Source: Streptomyces ambofaciens ATCC 23877
GTDB taxonomy: Bacteria; Actinomycetota; Actinomycetes; Streptomycetales; Streptomycetaceae
NCBI RefSeq assembly: GCF_001267885.1
Contig: NZ_CP012382.1
Location: forward strand, 6,683,001 to 6,747,000
Direction of reading: 5' to 3'
DNA: 64,000 nt
Shown in pieces: positions 10,173 through 18,723 of this stretch (the first letter of the stretch is position 1; every line of letters starts with the position of its first letter). The position numbers were made by a program, and so were the translations under genes. The notes beneath the pieces are model-generated. The model was not told the DNA's origin and made no database searches. It saw only the letters and a program-made list of their open reading frames with translations.

Positions 10173-11230
10173 CGCAGCAGCCCCGGTCGACCACGAGCAC
10201 CTCCACGTCCGTCAAGGACACCGACGCGCCGCCGGTCACACCCCCCTCGACGCCCTCGGACCCGCCGCTCGCGGAACCCCGGCCGCTGGCCGAGCACCGG
10301 GTGTGGCCGCGGACCTTCCACGACCGGCTGACCGCACCGCTGCCCGGTCTGAAGTCCTTCGCGAGATTCGCCCGCGAGGGCGCGGTGAGACCCGGCCCCG
10401 AAGGGCTCGCCGACATCCCCCGGCTGCCGTACGCACCCGGCCGGCCGCCCCGCGTGGACGCCGGCACCACCGCCGTCACCTGGGCGGGGCACGCGAGCTG
10501 GGTGGTGAACATCGGCGGGCTCACCGTGCTCACCGACCCGGTCTGGTCCCGCCGCATCCTCGGCACGCCGGCCCGGGTCACTCCCGTCGGCGTCCCCTGG
10601 AGCGCCCTGCCCCGCGTGGACGCCGTCGTGATCAGCCACAACCACTACGACCACCTGGACGCCCCGACGCTGCGACGGCTGCCCCGGGACACCCCCGTCT
10701 TCGTCCCGGCCGGGCTCGGCCGCTGGTTCCACCGCCGCCGCTTCACCCGCGTCACCGAGCTGGACTGGTGGGAGGCGGCCGAACTGGACGGCGTCCGCTT
10801 CGACTTCGTACCGGCCCACCACTGGTCCAAGCGCAGCCTGACCGACACCTGCCGCACGCTGTGGGGCGGCTGGGTGCTCACCGGCCCCGACGGCAGGCGC
10901 CTGTACTTCGCCGGCGACACCGGGTACGGCCACTGGTTCGCCCGCATCGGCCGCCGCTACCCCGGCATCGACCTCGCCCTGCTCCCCATCGGCGCCTACG
11001 ACCCCCGCTGGTGGCTCAGTGACGTGCACTGCGACCCGGAGGAGGCGGTGCGGGCCGCGCAGGACGTCGGCGCCCGGCGGATGGCCCCCATGCACTGGGG
11101 CACGTTCGTCCTCTCCGCCGAGCCGGTGCTGGAGCCGCTGACCCGTGTCCGCGCCGCCTGGCAGCGCGCGGGACTGCCCCGGGAGCACCTGTGGGACCTG
11201 CCGGTCGGCGGCTCCCGCGTGCTGGAGTGA
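10169..11230 (+). CDS. NAPE-PLD-like metallo-beta-lactamase-fold hydrolase
   Basis: This 353-residue cytoplasmic metallo-hydrolase carries WAGHASWVVNIGGLTVLTDPVW (about 105-126), the zinc motif HNHYDH (residues 154-159), FAGDTGYG (third-ligand region) and MAPMHWGTF (final His). The spacing and surrounding blocks resemble the N-acyl-phosphatidylethanolamine phospholipase D group of the superfamily, which cleaves a phosphodiester to release phosphatidic acid. The bacterial substrate is unknown; lipid or lactone hydrolysis are both possible. The ATG at 10169 overlaps the preceding stop (ATGA) and has GGGAG eight bases before it. A further in-frame ATG at 10154 would lie inside the upstream gene and is less likely. 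The gene ends 27 bp from a convergent DedA gene. Confidence 0.87.
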   Translation: MTQQPRSTTSTSTSVKDTDAPPVTPPSTPSDPPLAEPRPLAEHRVWPRTFHDRLTAPLPGLKSFARFAREGAVRPGPEGLADIPRLPYAPGRPPRVDAGTTAVTWAGHASWVVNIGGLTVLTDPVWSRRILGTPARVTPVGVPWSALPRVDAVVISHNHYDHLDAPTLRRLPRDTPVFVPAGLGRWFHRRRFTRVTELDWWEAAELDGVRFDFVPAHHWSKRSLTDTCRTLWGGWVLTGPDGRRLYFAGDTGYGHWFARIGRRYPGIDLALLPIGAYDPRWWLSDVHCDPEEAVRAAQDVGARRMAPMHWGTFVLSAEPVLEPLTRVRAAWQRAGLPREHLWDLPVGGSRVLE

Positions 11231-11257
11231 CCGCGGTCGGGGGAGGGCGCCGGGCGG

Positions 11258-11881
11258 CTACGCCTTCGCCGGCCCCCGCAGCCGCCGCCACAGGCTCGGC
11301 GCCACGCTGACCAGCACGGTCAGCGCGATCGCGGCGGCCACGCCCTCCCACGGCTGGTCGAACAGCGCGCCGCTGAGAATGCCGATCAGCTGGTACGTCA
11401 CCGCCCAGGCCAGACAGGCGGGCAGGTTGCCGTGGGCGAACCGGCGCAGCGGCCACTCGGCCAGCAGACAGGCCAGCATCACCGGTATCCGCCCCGCCGG
11501 CACCAGCCGGGACAGCACCAGCACCGCCACGTCGTGGTCGGCGAGCTTCTCCTGCGCCTGCGCCAGCCGGTCCTCGGGCGCCCGGGACCGGATGGCCTCC
11601 AGCCAGCGCGAGCCGTTCTTCGAACCGACGCCGCGCCGGCCCAGCCAGTACAGCGCCATGTCCCCGCAGAACGCGGCCAGCGAGGCCGTCACGAACACCA
11701 TCAGCATCGAGTACGGCAGCGTCTGGTGGGTCGCCACCACGGCCGCCGAACTGACCAGCGCTCCCGTCGGTACCACCGGCACCAGCGCCCCGATCAGTAC
11801 CAGCAGGAACAGCGACGGATAGCCGAACGCCTGCTGCGTCGGCTCGGTCGGTATGCTCACCGCCGCGTCCAGCCAGCTCAC
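11258..11881 (-). CDS. DedA-family (VTT domain) membrane protein
   Basis: This 207-residue inner-membrane protein has five or six hydrophobic segments. Segments LVLIGALVPVVPTGALVSS and VFVTASLAAFCGDMALYWLGRRG, then the conserved VLVLSRLVPAGRIPVMLACLLA, match the VTT/DedA family, whose members move lipids such as undecaprenyl phosphate or maintain proton motive force. The glycine-arginine-rich reentrant loop (SRLVPAGR) is the family signature. It starts with GTG at 11881 and overlaps the upstream metallo-hydrolase stop by four bases (GTGA), so the two form a tight operon. The coupling to an MBL hydrolase suggests a shared membrane-lipid job, but this is inference. Confidence 0.9.
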   Translation of the reverse strand: MSWLDAAVSIPTEPTQQAFGYPSLFLLVLIGALVPVVPTGALVSSAAVVATHQTLPYSMLMVFVTASLAAFCGDMALYWLGRRGVGSKNGSRWLEAIRSRAPEDRLAQAQEKLADHDVAVLVLSRLVPAGRIPVMLACLLAEWPLRRFAHGNLPACLAWAVTYQLIGILSGALFDQPWEGVAAAIALTVLVSVAPSLWRRLRGPAKA

Positions 11882-12651
11882 CGCACGACCTCCACCCGCA
11901 CGCTCTCGCCATGCCCCAGCCGGTGCACGGCCACCCCCGGCGCGCGCAGCGCCGACAGGCGCACGAACTCGTCGCCCGGCGTGTGGAACTCGTGGGGGCG
12001 CACGGCGTCCATCCCGATCGGCCAGTACGTGCCGTAGTGCACCGGCACCGCCGTGCGCGGCGCGAGCCGGGCCAGCGCCTCGGCCGCCCGCCCCGGGTCC
12101 AGGTGCTCCGGGCCGAGGTTGGGTCCCCAGCCGCCCACCGGCAGCAGGGCCGCGTCGACCGGCCCGACCTCCTTCTCCATGGCGTCGAACAGGCCGGTGT
12201 CCCCGGCGAAGTACGTCCGGGCCTCGCCCTCGACGACGTAGCCGAGGGCGGGGGAGCGCTGCCGTCCGATCGGCAGCCGCCGACCGTCGTGCCGGGCCGG
12301 CACCACCCGGATCCGCAGGTCACCCACCAGAACCTCGTCGCCGGGCGCCACCTCGGTCAGCTTCAGGTGCGCGAGCCGGCGCAGCCCCGGTACCGACCGG
12401 CGTACGCCCCGGGGCACGAGCAGGCGCGTGCCCGGGGCGAGCCGTGCGAGCGAGGGCACGTGCAGGTGGTCGGCGTGCAGATGGGACACCAGCGCCACGT
12501 CCGCGCGCCAGGCGTCCGGCGGCGGCACCGCGCCCCGGCGGCGGCGCAGGTGCGCGAGCCGGCGGGCGAACAGGGGGTCGGTCAGCACGCGTATGTCCGA
12601 GTCCTCGACCGTGCAGGTGGCGTGACCCCACCACGTGAGCTCCACCGGCAC
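11878..12651 (-). CDS. MBL-fold metal-dependent hydrolase (UlaG-like)
   Basis: This 257-residue protein belongs to the RNase-Z-like/UlaG branch of the metallo-beta-lactamase superfamily. It has LTWWGHATCTVEDSDIRVLTDP at the N-terminus, the metal motif HLHADH near residue 58, FAGDTGLFD near 150 and VPVHYGTYWP near 200. The final His-Tyr pair and the GHATC opening are the group's marks. Its substrate is unknown; UlaG itself opens a lactone ring. The GTG start at 12651 has AAGGAGG seven bases upstream. It is the first gene of a two-gene operon with the DedA protein, and it is a distant paralogue of the hydrolase at 10169, giving two MBL enzymes within 2.5 kb. Confidence 0.88.
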   Translation of the reverse strand: MPVELTWWGHATCTVEDSDIRVLTDPLFARRLAHLRRRRGAVPPPDAWRADVALVSHLHADHLHVPSLARLAPGTRLLVPRGVRRSVPGLRRLAHLKLTEVAPGDEVLVGDLRIRVVPARHDGRRLPIGRQRSPALGYVVEGEARTYFAGDTGLFDAMEKEVGPVDAALLPVGGWGPNLGPEHLDPGRAAEALARLAPRTAVPVHYGTYWPIGMDAVRPHEFHTPGDEFVRLSALRAPGVAVHRLGHGESVRVEVVR

Positions 12652-12734
12652 CTCATTGCCTCCTTCGCGCGACTCCCCGAAGCCTACGTCCAGGAGTAGG
12701 GTCGGCGGCGAAAACGGGAGGTGAGGGGGACATC

Positions 12735-13136
12735 ATGGGTCTGGTGCGGGTGACGGCGATCGCGAGTCTGACGCCGCTGGAACAGTTGGACGACGACCCC
12801 TTCCTGGTCGATTCCCGCAGCCAGCACGCCATGTGCGCCCGCTGGGCCGCGGAGCACGGCTACGTCGTCGCCAGGGAACTGCTGGTACGCGGTCTGCGAC
12901 CGGACCACGACGCGCTGTGGGACGGCGTCCGTCCCGGGCAGGACCTGTTCGTGGCGCCCAGCCGGCGGGTGCTGGAGAGTGCCCTTTCGTCCGTGGAGGA
13001 GTTCACCGCGGAGTGCGCGAGGCGCGGGGCCCGCGTCGAGACGGCCGGTCACGCCGAACCGTCCTACGACGCCCGGATGAAGGCGTGCGTCCACCGGAGA
13101 CTGTCGATGCCGACGGCCGGGTACGACGGCCGCTGA
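12735..13136 (+). CDS. Resolvase-like small protein, catalytic residues not evident
   Basis: This 133-residue soluble protein resembles the N-terminal domain of serine recombinases. SRSQHAMCARWAAEHGYVVAREL matches the QxxxCxxWAxxxGY helix-strand of resolvases, RPDHDALWDGVRPGQDLFVAPSRRVLES matches the R-x-x-x-x-L-x-x-V-R-x-x-D-x-x-x-x-x-x-x-D-R-L core, and the C-terminal SVEEFTAECARRGARVETA matches the helix before strand five. The N-terminal strand lacks the expected Y-x-R-V-S with its serine (VTAIASLTPLEQLDDDPF instead), and the DRL motif is SRRVL. It is therefore probably inactive and diverged to another use, since the frame is intact. The ATG at 12735 follows GGAGGTGAGGGG. It is divergent from the MBL operon. 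Confidence 0.68.
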   Translation: MGLVRVTAIASLTPLEQLDDDPFLVDSRSQHAMCARWAAEHGYVVARELLVRGLRPDHDALWDGVRPGQDLFVAPSRRVLESALSSVEEFTAECARRGARVETAGHAEPSYDARMKACVHRRLSMPTAGYDGR

Positions 13137-13241
13137 CCGCGCCGCGGGGTGTGAACCGGACCCGGGGGGACAAACAGGCGCTCCGGACCGTTGTGACAGG
13201 GTGGGGCGGGCCCGCGCCGAGAACGGGCCGGGACGTGAGGT

Positions 13242-15386
13242 GTGCGGAGCGTGGGTGCAGGGCGTTGGCGCCGGGTCGCCAGTCAGATCGGACGGAGTGT
13301 CGCGGTGTGGGCCGTGTCCACCGTCACCATGCTCGCGCTCGCCGGCATCCTCCCCGACTTCCGGCTCCAGTCGCCCGACGGTGACAGCGCCACCGACATC
13401 GCCGTCACCGCCGCGGTGGGGGCCGGCGCCTTCGGCCTGCTGTCCGCCCTGGTGTGGCCGCTGATGGTCCGGATGCTGCTGCTCGTGCCGGCGCTCGTCC
13501 TCGGGCTGCTGGTCTTCTTCCTCAACGGCGGACTGCTGCTCCTCGCGATCGACGTGAACCCGGCCGGGCGCGGCGGCGTCGCCCCCGAGACGGCGGTCGT
13601 GGTGGCCGCCGTCATGTCCGCGGTCGCCTCCGCCACCGGCGGTGCCCTGGCCGTGCGCGACGACGACGCCTACCGGCGCCGGCTGTACCGCCTCGCCGAC
13701 CGCCGCCGCAGATCCGGCCCGCCCTGCCCGGCCGGCCCCGGCACCGTCTTCCTGCAACTGGACGGCGTCGGCCACGACGTCCTGCTGGACGCCGTGGACA
13801 GCGGCGCCATGCCCACCGTCGCCCGCTGGCTGGGCCGCGACGGCCGGTCCGCGACCCACCGGCTGGCCGTGTGGCACACCGACTGGTCCAGCCAGACCGG
13901 CGCCAGCCAGCTGGGCATCCTGCACGGCAGCAACCACGACGTCCCCGCCTTCCGCTGGTACGAGAAGGACAGCGGCGAGGTCGTGGTCTGCAACCGCCCG
14001 ACCAGCGCCGCCGCACTGCAGCGCCGGGCCATCGAGCGCACCGGCGACGGCGGGCTGCTCACCTTCGACGGCGCCAGCCGCGGCAACCTGTTCGGCGGCG
14101 GCGCCGACGAACAGGCACTCGTGCTGTCCATCGCCACCCGGCGCCGCAGCCCGGAGACGCGTTCCCGCTCCGGCTACTTCGCCTACTTCTCCGACCCGGC
14201 CAACGCCGTGCGCACCGCGATGTCCTTCGTCGCCGAGGTGGGCCGGGAGATCGGCCAGTCCACCCGGGCCCGCCTGCACAAGGTCCGCCCCCGCGTCTCG
14301 CGCGGCGGCCTCTACCCCTTCGTCCGCGCCTTCGCGACCGTCGTCGAACGCGACGTGGTGGTCGCCGCGGTGATGGGCGACATGCTCGCCGGACGCACCG
14401 CCGTCTACGCCGACCTGGTGGCCTACGACGAGGTGGCGCACCACTCCGGACCGGCCGGCCGGGACGCCGCGAAGGTGCTCCGGCGCCTGGACCGGTGCCT
14501 CGCCCTGATCGAGACGGTCACCGAGCACGCTCCCCGCAAGTACCGCATCGTCGTCCTGTCCGACCACGGCCAGAGCCCCGGCGAGACCTTCCGCACCCGC
14601 TACGGCCTCACCCTCGGCGACCTGGTGCGGGCCGGCTGCGGATTGCCCGTGCCGCGCCGGGCCCAGCGCACCCGCAGCGGCGCCGAGGCGCGCAACACCG
14701 TACGGGCCGCCCTGCACCGCCCCGTCGAGGAGGGCGCGGAGCAGCAGCGCCCCGCCGACACCCCCACCGGCCGCCGCTCGGAACCGATCGTGCTGGCCTC
14801 GGGCAACCTGGGCCTGGTCTCCTTCCCGGACGTGCCGCACCGGATGACCCGGGAGGAGATCGACGCCCGCCACCCCGCGCTGCTGCCGACCCTCGCCAAC
14901 CACCCCGGCGTCGGCTTCCTGCTGGTCCGCAGCGAGCGGCACGGCGGTGTGGTGCTCGGCGCGCGCGGCGCGGAGATCCCCCTGGACCGGCTCGACGAGG
15001 ACCCCGGCCCGCTCGCCGTCTTCGGACCCGGCGCGGCCGACGCCGTCCGCCGCACGCACTCCTTCCCGCACACCGCCGACATCATGGTCAACTCCTTCCA
15101 CGACCCGGTCGACGGCGAGGTCCTCGCCTTCGAGGAGCAGATCGGCTCCCACGGCGGACTCGGCGGCGCCCAGTCGCGCGCCTTCCTGCTGTCGCCGGCC
15201 GTGCTGTCCGCGCCGGTCGCCGAGGGCGAGGAGATCGTCGGCGCCGAACAGGTCCACCGGATCCTGCGCCGCTGGCTGCGGGAGTCGAACGGCCCGCAGG
15301 TACCCGTGGACGATTCACGGTCGAGGGCCGTCGACAGTGCACCTTTTCCCGTGGTGGGCGGGGTCGCGCAGGACAAAAGCGCCTGA
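13242..15386 (+). CDS. Membrane-anchored alkaline-phosphatase-fold phosphodiesterase with holin-like N-terminus
   Basis: This is a 714-residue protein. Residues about 15-130 contain four hydrophobic helices (SVAVWAVSTVTMLALAGILP, then AAVGAGAFGLLSALVWPLMV and two more) like the four-helix 'phage holin superfamily IV' modules of Streptomyces membrane proteins. From about 165 a type I phosphodiesterase/nucleotide-pyrophosphatase domain follows: VFLQLDGVGHDVLLDAVDSGAMPT carries the first metal ligand, ADLVAYDEVAHHSGP and IVVLSDHGQSPGETF the later metal-binding Asp/His residues. The C-terminal block HGGLGGAQSRAFLLSP closes the fold. The enzyme probably cleaves phosphodiester or pyrophosphate bonds of a lipid, nucleotide or polymer at the membrane. 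Start GTG at 13242. Confidence 0.85.
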   Translation: MRSVGAGRWRRVASQIGRSVAVWAVSTVTMLALAGILPDFRLQSPDGDSATDIAVTAAVGAGAFGLLSALVWPLMVRMLLLVPALVLGLLVFFLNGGLLLLAIDVNPAGRGGVAPETAVVVAAVMSAVASATGGALAVRDDDAYRRRLYRLADRRRRSGPPCPAGPGTVFLQLDGVGHDVLLDAVDSGAMPTVARWLGRDGRSATHRLAVWHTDWSSQTGASQLGILHGSNHDVPAFRWYEKDSGEVVVCNRPTSAAALQRRAIERTGDGGLLTFDGASRGNLFGGGADEQALVLSIATRRRSPETRSRSGYFAYFSDPANAVRTAMSFVAEVGREIGQSTRARLHKVRPRVSRGGLYPFVRAFATVVERDVVVAAVMGDMLAGRTAVYADLVAYDEVAHHSGPAGRDAAKVLRRLDRCLALIETVTEHAPRKYRIVVLSDHGQSPGETFRTRYGLTLGDLVRAGCGLPVPRRAQRTRSGAEARNTVRAALHRPVEEGAEQQRPADTPTGRRSEPIVLASGNLGLVSFPDVPHRMTREEIDARHPALLPTLANHPGVGFLLVRSERHGGVVLGARGAEIPLDRLDEDPGPLAVFGPGAADAVRRTHSFPHTADIMVNSFHDPVDGEVLAFEEQIGSHGGLGGAQSRAFLLSPAVLSAPVAEGEEIVGAEQVHRILRRWLRESNGPQVPVDDSRSRAVDSAPFPVVGGVAQDKSA

Positions 15387-15470
15387 TTTGGAGCCATGGC
15401 GGACGGTGCCCGACCATGGGCGCCGTCCCGGCGATCCCGGGCACCAGTTCCAAGGAAGGCGCCCCACCCC

Positions 15471-16877
15471 ATGCACGTCACCGGGACCGTCCCCCCACCG
15501 GCTCCGGACCCGCGGGAGACCCCCGCGGCCCCCGATCCCGCTCCCGGCAACGGCAGGCACGCCCGCCGCTTCGGGCTCCCCGTCGCCACCGCCCTGGTCA
15601 TGGGCAACATCATCGGCGGCGGCATCTTCCTGCTCCCGGCCTCCGTCGCGCCCTTCGGCACCATCAGCCTGCTCGCCTTCGGCGTCCTGACCGTCGGCGC
15701 CATCGCGCTCGCCCTGGTCTTCGGCCGCCTCGCCGCACGCGACCCGCGCACCGGCGGCCCCTATGTCTACGCCCGCGAGGCCTTCGGCGACTTCGCCGGC
15801 TTCCTCGCCGCCTGGGCGTACTGGATCACCACCTGGGTGTCCAACGCGGCGCTCGCCGTCGCCGCCGTGGGCTACCTCGACGTGCTGATCCCGGTGAACG
15901 ACCACCGCTGGACCGCCTGCCTGGCCGCGCTCGTCGTCCAGTGGCTGCCGGCGCTCGCCAACTTCGCCGGCACCCGGTACGTGGGGGCCGTCCAACTGGT
16001 GGCCACCGTGCTCAAGTTCGTGCCGCTGCTGCTGGTCGCGGTCGGCGGACTGTTCTTCTTCGACCCGGACAACCTCGGCCCGTTCAACGCGAGCGGCGGC
16101 AGCGGCGTCGGAGCGGTCACCGCCGCCGCCGCGATCCTGCTCTTCTCCTACCTCGGGGTGGAGTCCGCCGCCGTCAGCGCGGGCGAGGTCAAGGACCCCC
16201 GCCGCACGGTCGGCCGGGCCACCGTCATCGGCACCGCGGGCGCCGCCCTCGTCTACCTGCTGGGCACCCTCGCGGTCTTCGGCACGGTCTCCCACGACCG
16301 CCTGGTGACCTCCACCGCGCCCTTCTCGGACGCCGTGAACGCCATGTTCGGCGGCGCCTGGGGCGGCTGGGCCGTGGCGCTCGCCGCCCTGGTGTCGATG
16401 ACCGGCTGCCTCAACGGCTGGACGCTGCTCAGCGCCCAGACCCCCTACGCCGCCGCGCAGGACGGGCTCTTCCCCGCCGCGTTCGCCCGCAGGCGGCGCG
16501 GGGTGCCGACGGTCGGCGTCGGCGTCACCGTCGTCCTCGCCTCCCTGCTCACCGTGTACAACTACACGTCGGGCTCGGCGAAGGTCTTCGAGATCCTCGT
16601 CCTCGTCACCACCTTCACGGCGACCGTGCCCTACCTCCTGGCCACCGCCGCCCAGCTCTTCCACCTGGTCTCCGGACAGGGCGAGAAGGTCGACCGGGCC
16701 CGCCTCGTACGGGACGGCGTGATCGCGTCCGTCGCGGCTGCCTTCTCGCTGTGGCTGGTCGCGGGCGCCGGCTACGCGGCGGTCTACCAGGGCGTGCTCT
16801 TCCTCTTCGCCGGCGTGCTGGTCCACGCGGTGATGGCGGCCCGCCGGCGGCGTGCGGAGGCACGGACCGCACCGTGA
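15471..16877 (+). CDS. APC-family amino acid permease
   Basis: This 468-residue integral membrane transporter has about twelve helices. The first carries the APC signature LVMGNIIGGGIFLLPASVAP (unwound GGGIF turn that binds the amino-acid alpha group). Later helices include FSYLGVESAAVSAGEVKDPRRTVGRAT, the conserved block after TM6. The likely role is proton-coupled uptake or exchange of an amino acid or amine; the absence of a lysine/arginine decarboxylase nearby leaves the substrate open. I chose the ATG at 15471 because GGAAGG precedes it; the frame is open from 15396, where the spacing to GGAG is too short. The N-terminal 30 residues are Pro-rich and cytoplasmic. A strong hairpin follows the stop. 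Confidence 0.9.
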   Translation: MHVTGTVPPPAPDPRETPAAPDPAPGNGRHARRFGLPVATALVMGNIIGGGIFLLPASVAPFGTISLLAFGVLTVGAIALALVFGRLAARDPRTGGPYVYAREAFGDFAGFLAAWAYWITTWVSNAALAVAAVGYLDVLIPVNDHRWTACLAALVVQWLPALANFAGTRYVGAVQLVATVLKFVPLLLVAVGGLFFFDPDNLGPFNASGGSGVGAVTAAAAILLFSYLGVESAAVSAGEVKDPRRTVGRATVIGTAGAALVYLLGTLAVFGTVSHDRLVTSTAPFSDAVNAMFGGAWGGWAVALAALVSMTGCLNGWTLLSAQTPYAAAQDGLFPAAFARRRRGVPTVGVGVTVVLASLLTVYNYTSGSAKVFEILVLVTTFTATVPYLLATAAQLFHLVSGQGEKVDRARLVRDGVIASVAAAFSLWLVAGAGYAAVYQGVLFLFAGVLVHAVMAARRRRAEARTAP

Positions 16878-16913
16878 CCCGGCCGCACGGCAGGGCACGG
16901 GCACACCCGTCGG

Positions 16914-16944
16914 GTCCCCACCGCAGGGTTCCCGCGGTGGGGAC
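16914..16944 (+). terminator. Strong hairpin terminator after the permease gene
   Basis: Arms GTCCCCACCGC (16914-16924) and GCGGTGGGGAC (16934-16944) pair perfectly over 11 bp with a nine-base loop. It lies 37 bp past the permease stop and ahead of the OsmC promoter region, so it probably insulates the two genes. Confidence 0.75.
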
Positions 16945-17075
16945 GGCCGCCGTTCACGGTCCGGCGGGCCGGTGTTCCGCGTGCGCCGGGCCGGAGTGTG
17001 ATCGGATGGGGGCGGGAACCCGGGCACGGGCTACCACCGCCCCAGTACAGCAAGAGAATTCGAGAGGACTCCGCC

Positions 17076-17501
17076 GTGGCAACCACGCGCTCCGCACACA
17101 CCGTCTGGGAAGGCAACCTGCTCGAGGGCAACGGTGTCGTCACCTTCGACTCGTCCGGCATCGGCGAGCAGCCGGTGTCGTGGCCCTCGCGTGCCGAGCA
17201 GGCCAACGGGAAGACCAGCCCGGAAGAGCTCATCGCCGCCGCCCACTCCAGCTGCTTCTCCATGGCGCTGTCGCACGGCCTGGCCGGCGCCGGCACCCCT
17301 CCCACCAAGCTCACCACCTCCGCCGACGTCACCTTCCAGCCCGGTGAGGGCATCAAGGGCATCCACCTCACCGTGGAGGGCACCGTCCCCGGCCTCGACA
17401 ACGACGCGTTCGTCGCCGCCGCCGAGGACGCCAAGAAGAACTGCCCGGTCAGCCAGGCCCTGACCGGCACCACCATCACCCTCACGGCGAAGCTGGCCTA
17501 G
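17076..17501 (+). CDS. OsmC-type organic hydroperoxide reductase
   Basis: This 141-residue OsmC/Ohr-family thiol peroxidase reduces organic hydroperoxides in the cytoplasm, protecting lipids. Both catalytic cysteines are present: Cys60 in AAAHSSCFSMALS and Cys123 in AKKNCPVSQAL, along with the KTSPEELIAAAHS block. The HSSCF type and length place it nearer OsmC than Ohr. The start is GTG at 17076 with GAGAGG nine bases upstream. The gene runs convergently into narI with only four bases between stop codons, so the nar operon transcript may run antisense into it. No OhrR-type regulator is adjacent; osmotic or SigB-type control is likely but not shown by the sequence. Confidence 0.93.
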   Translation: MATTRSAHTVWEGNLLEGNGVVTFDSSGIGEQPVSWPSRAEQANGKTSPEELIAAAHSSCFSMALSHGLAGAGTPPTKLTTSADVTFQPGEGIKGIHLTVEGTVPGLDNDAFVAAAEDAKKNCPVSQALTGTTITLTAKLA

Positions 17502-17505
17502 CCGG

Positions 17506-18228
17506 TCAGGAGCCCGCGCGCTCCCAGCCCCGCCGGTCCGGGCGCGGCCCCAGCTGCCTGGGGTCGCGCGACCGGTAGACCACGTACGGCCGGGTCAGGT
17601 ACTGCAGGGGCGCGCTGAACATGTGCACGAGCCGGGTGTAGGGCACCAGGGCGATCAGCACCATCCCGATCACCGCGTGCACGTGGTACAGCACCGGCAC
17701 GCCCTCCATCAGCTCCACCTTCGGGTTCAGCACGAACAGGCTGCGGGCCCAGGGAGCGATGGTGCTGCGGTAGTCGTAGCCGTCGCCCGAGGTGTCCGAA
17801 AGTTTGGCGATCATGCCCAGGACGATGGCGCCGACCAGGAAGACGTACATGAACTTGTCGTTGGCCGTGGTGGCGCGGAAGACGGGCGCCTTGGTGCGGC
17901 GCCGGTAGACCAGCATCCCGATCCCGGCCACCGTCAGCACGCCGGCCAGGGTGCCGCCGTACAGCGAGAACAGGTGGTAGGCGTGCTCGCTGACGCCGGC
18001 CCACTCCGTCCAGGAGGCCGGGACGAACAGGCCGATGAGATGGCCGACCAGCACGAACAGGATGCCGTAGTGGAACACCGGCGAGGCGATGTTGAGGAGC
18101 TTCGACTCGTAGACCTGGGAGGAGCGGGTCGTCCAGCCGAACCGGTCGTAGCGGTGCCGCCAGAGGAGGCCGGCGATCAGCAGGGCGAAGGCGGCGTAGG
18201 GCAGGACTCCCCAGAGGAAGACGTTCAT
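17506..18228 (-). CDS. narI: Respiratory nitrate reductase gamma subunit (cytochrome b)
   Basis: This 240-residue membrane subunit carries two b hemes and passes electrons from menaquinol to NarH. Five hydrophobic helices are visible, starting FLWGVLPYAAFALLIAGLLW. Histidines placed for heme ligation occur in SPVFHYGILFVLVGHLIGLF (two His in one helix) and VLYHVHAVIGMVLIALVPYTRLVHMF. The length is a little above E. coli NarI (225). The ATG at 18228 overlaps the narJ stop (ATGA), so it is translationally coupled. It is the last gene of narGHJI. The gene ends four bases from the convergent OsmC gene and no terminator is evident. Synteny suggests the nar1 copy, reported to be active in spores (recollection). 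Confidence 0.96.
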   Translation of the reverse strand: MNVFLWGVLPYAAFALLIAGLLWRHRYDRFGWTTRSSQVYESKLLNIASPVFHYGILFVLVGHLIGLFVPASWTEWAGVSEHAYHLFSLYGGTLAGVLTVAGIGMLVYRRRTKAPVFRATTANDKFMYVFLVGAIVLGMIAKLSDTSGDGYDYRSTIAPWARSLFVLNPKVELMEGVPVLYHVHAVIGMVLIALVPYTRLVHMFSAPLQYLTRPYVVYRSRDPRQLGPRPDRRGWERAGS

Positions 18229-18719
18229 CGGCGTGCTCCGGTCGAGGCGGGCGGCAGGGTGGCGCACACCGCGTCCAGGACGCACGCGTAGGGCGTCCCG
18301 AACGCGGTCAGCCGGGAACGGAGTCGGTCCAGGGCCTCGCGGTGCTCCGTGAGCATGCCGATGTCGCCGGTGCGGGAGGCGAACTCCAGGACCGCCGGGA
18401 GGAAGTCGGGGAGTTCCTCGCCGGTGAACTCCAGGCCGTGGGCGCGGTACAGCTCCTTGAAGCGCACCAGGGACATCCCGCGGTTGCGGGTGTCGCCGTC
18501 GGTCCACCAGCTCAGGTACAGGCTGTGCCGGTTCTTGAAGTCGAAGACCTCCACGTAGTGCGCCTGGAGGTCGCCCTGCGACGTCACGGCCGCGTGGTCG
18601 GTGAAGCCGCGCAGCGGGGGCGCGGCCTCGCGCAGCAGCGGCAGCCGGGCGCGGAAGTCGTCGTCGGGATACGTCAGACAGAGCGCCGCGGCCTGGTACA
18701 GCACCTCGAACCCGGGCAT
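18225..18719 (-). CDS. narJ: Nitrate reductase assembly chaperone NarJ
   Basis: This 164-residue TorD-family-like chaperone binds NarG and guides insertion of the molybdenum cofactor; it is not part of the mature enzyme. The run LQAHYVEVFDFKNRHSLYLSWWTDGDTRNRGM is the conserved NarJ centre, with YVEVFDF and the L-Y-L-S/T-W-x-x-x-G-D-T-R-x-R-G block. The ATG at 18719 lies four bases after the narH stop. The protein is shorter than E. coli NarJ (236), as is usual in actinobacteria. It sits between narH and narI in the standard order, overlapping narI by four bases. Confidence 0.95.
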   Translation of the reverse strand: MPGFEVLYQAAALCLTYPDDDFRARLPLLREAAPPLRGFTDHAAVTSQGDLQAHYVEVFDFKNRHSLYLSWWTDGDTRNRGMSLVRFKELYRAHGLEFTGEELPDFLPAVLEFASRTGDIGMLTEHREALDRLRSRLTAFGTPYACVLDAVCATLPPASTGARR

Positions 18720-18723
18720 CGGA

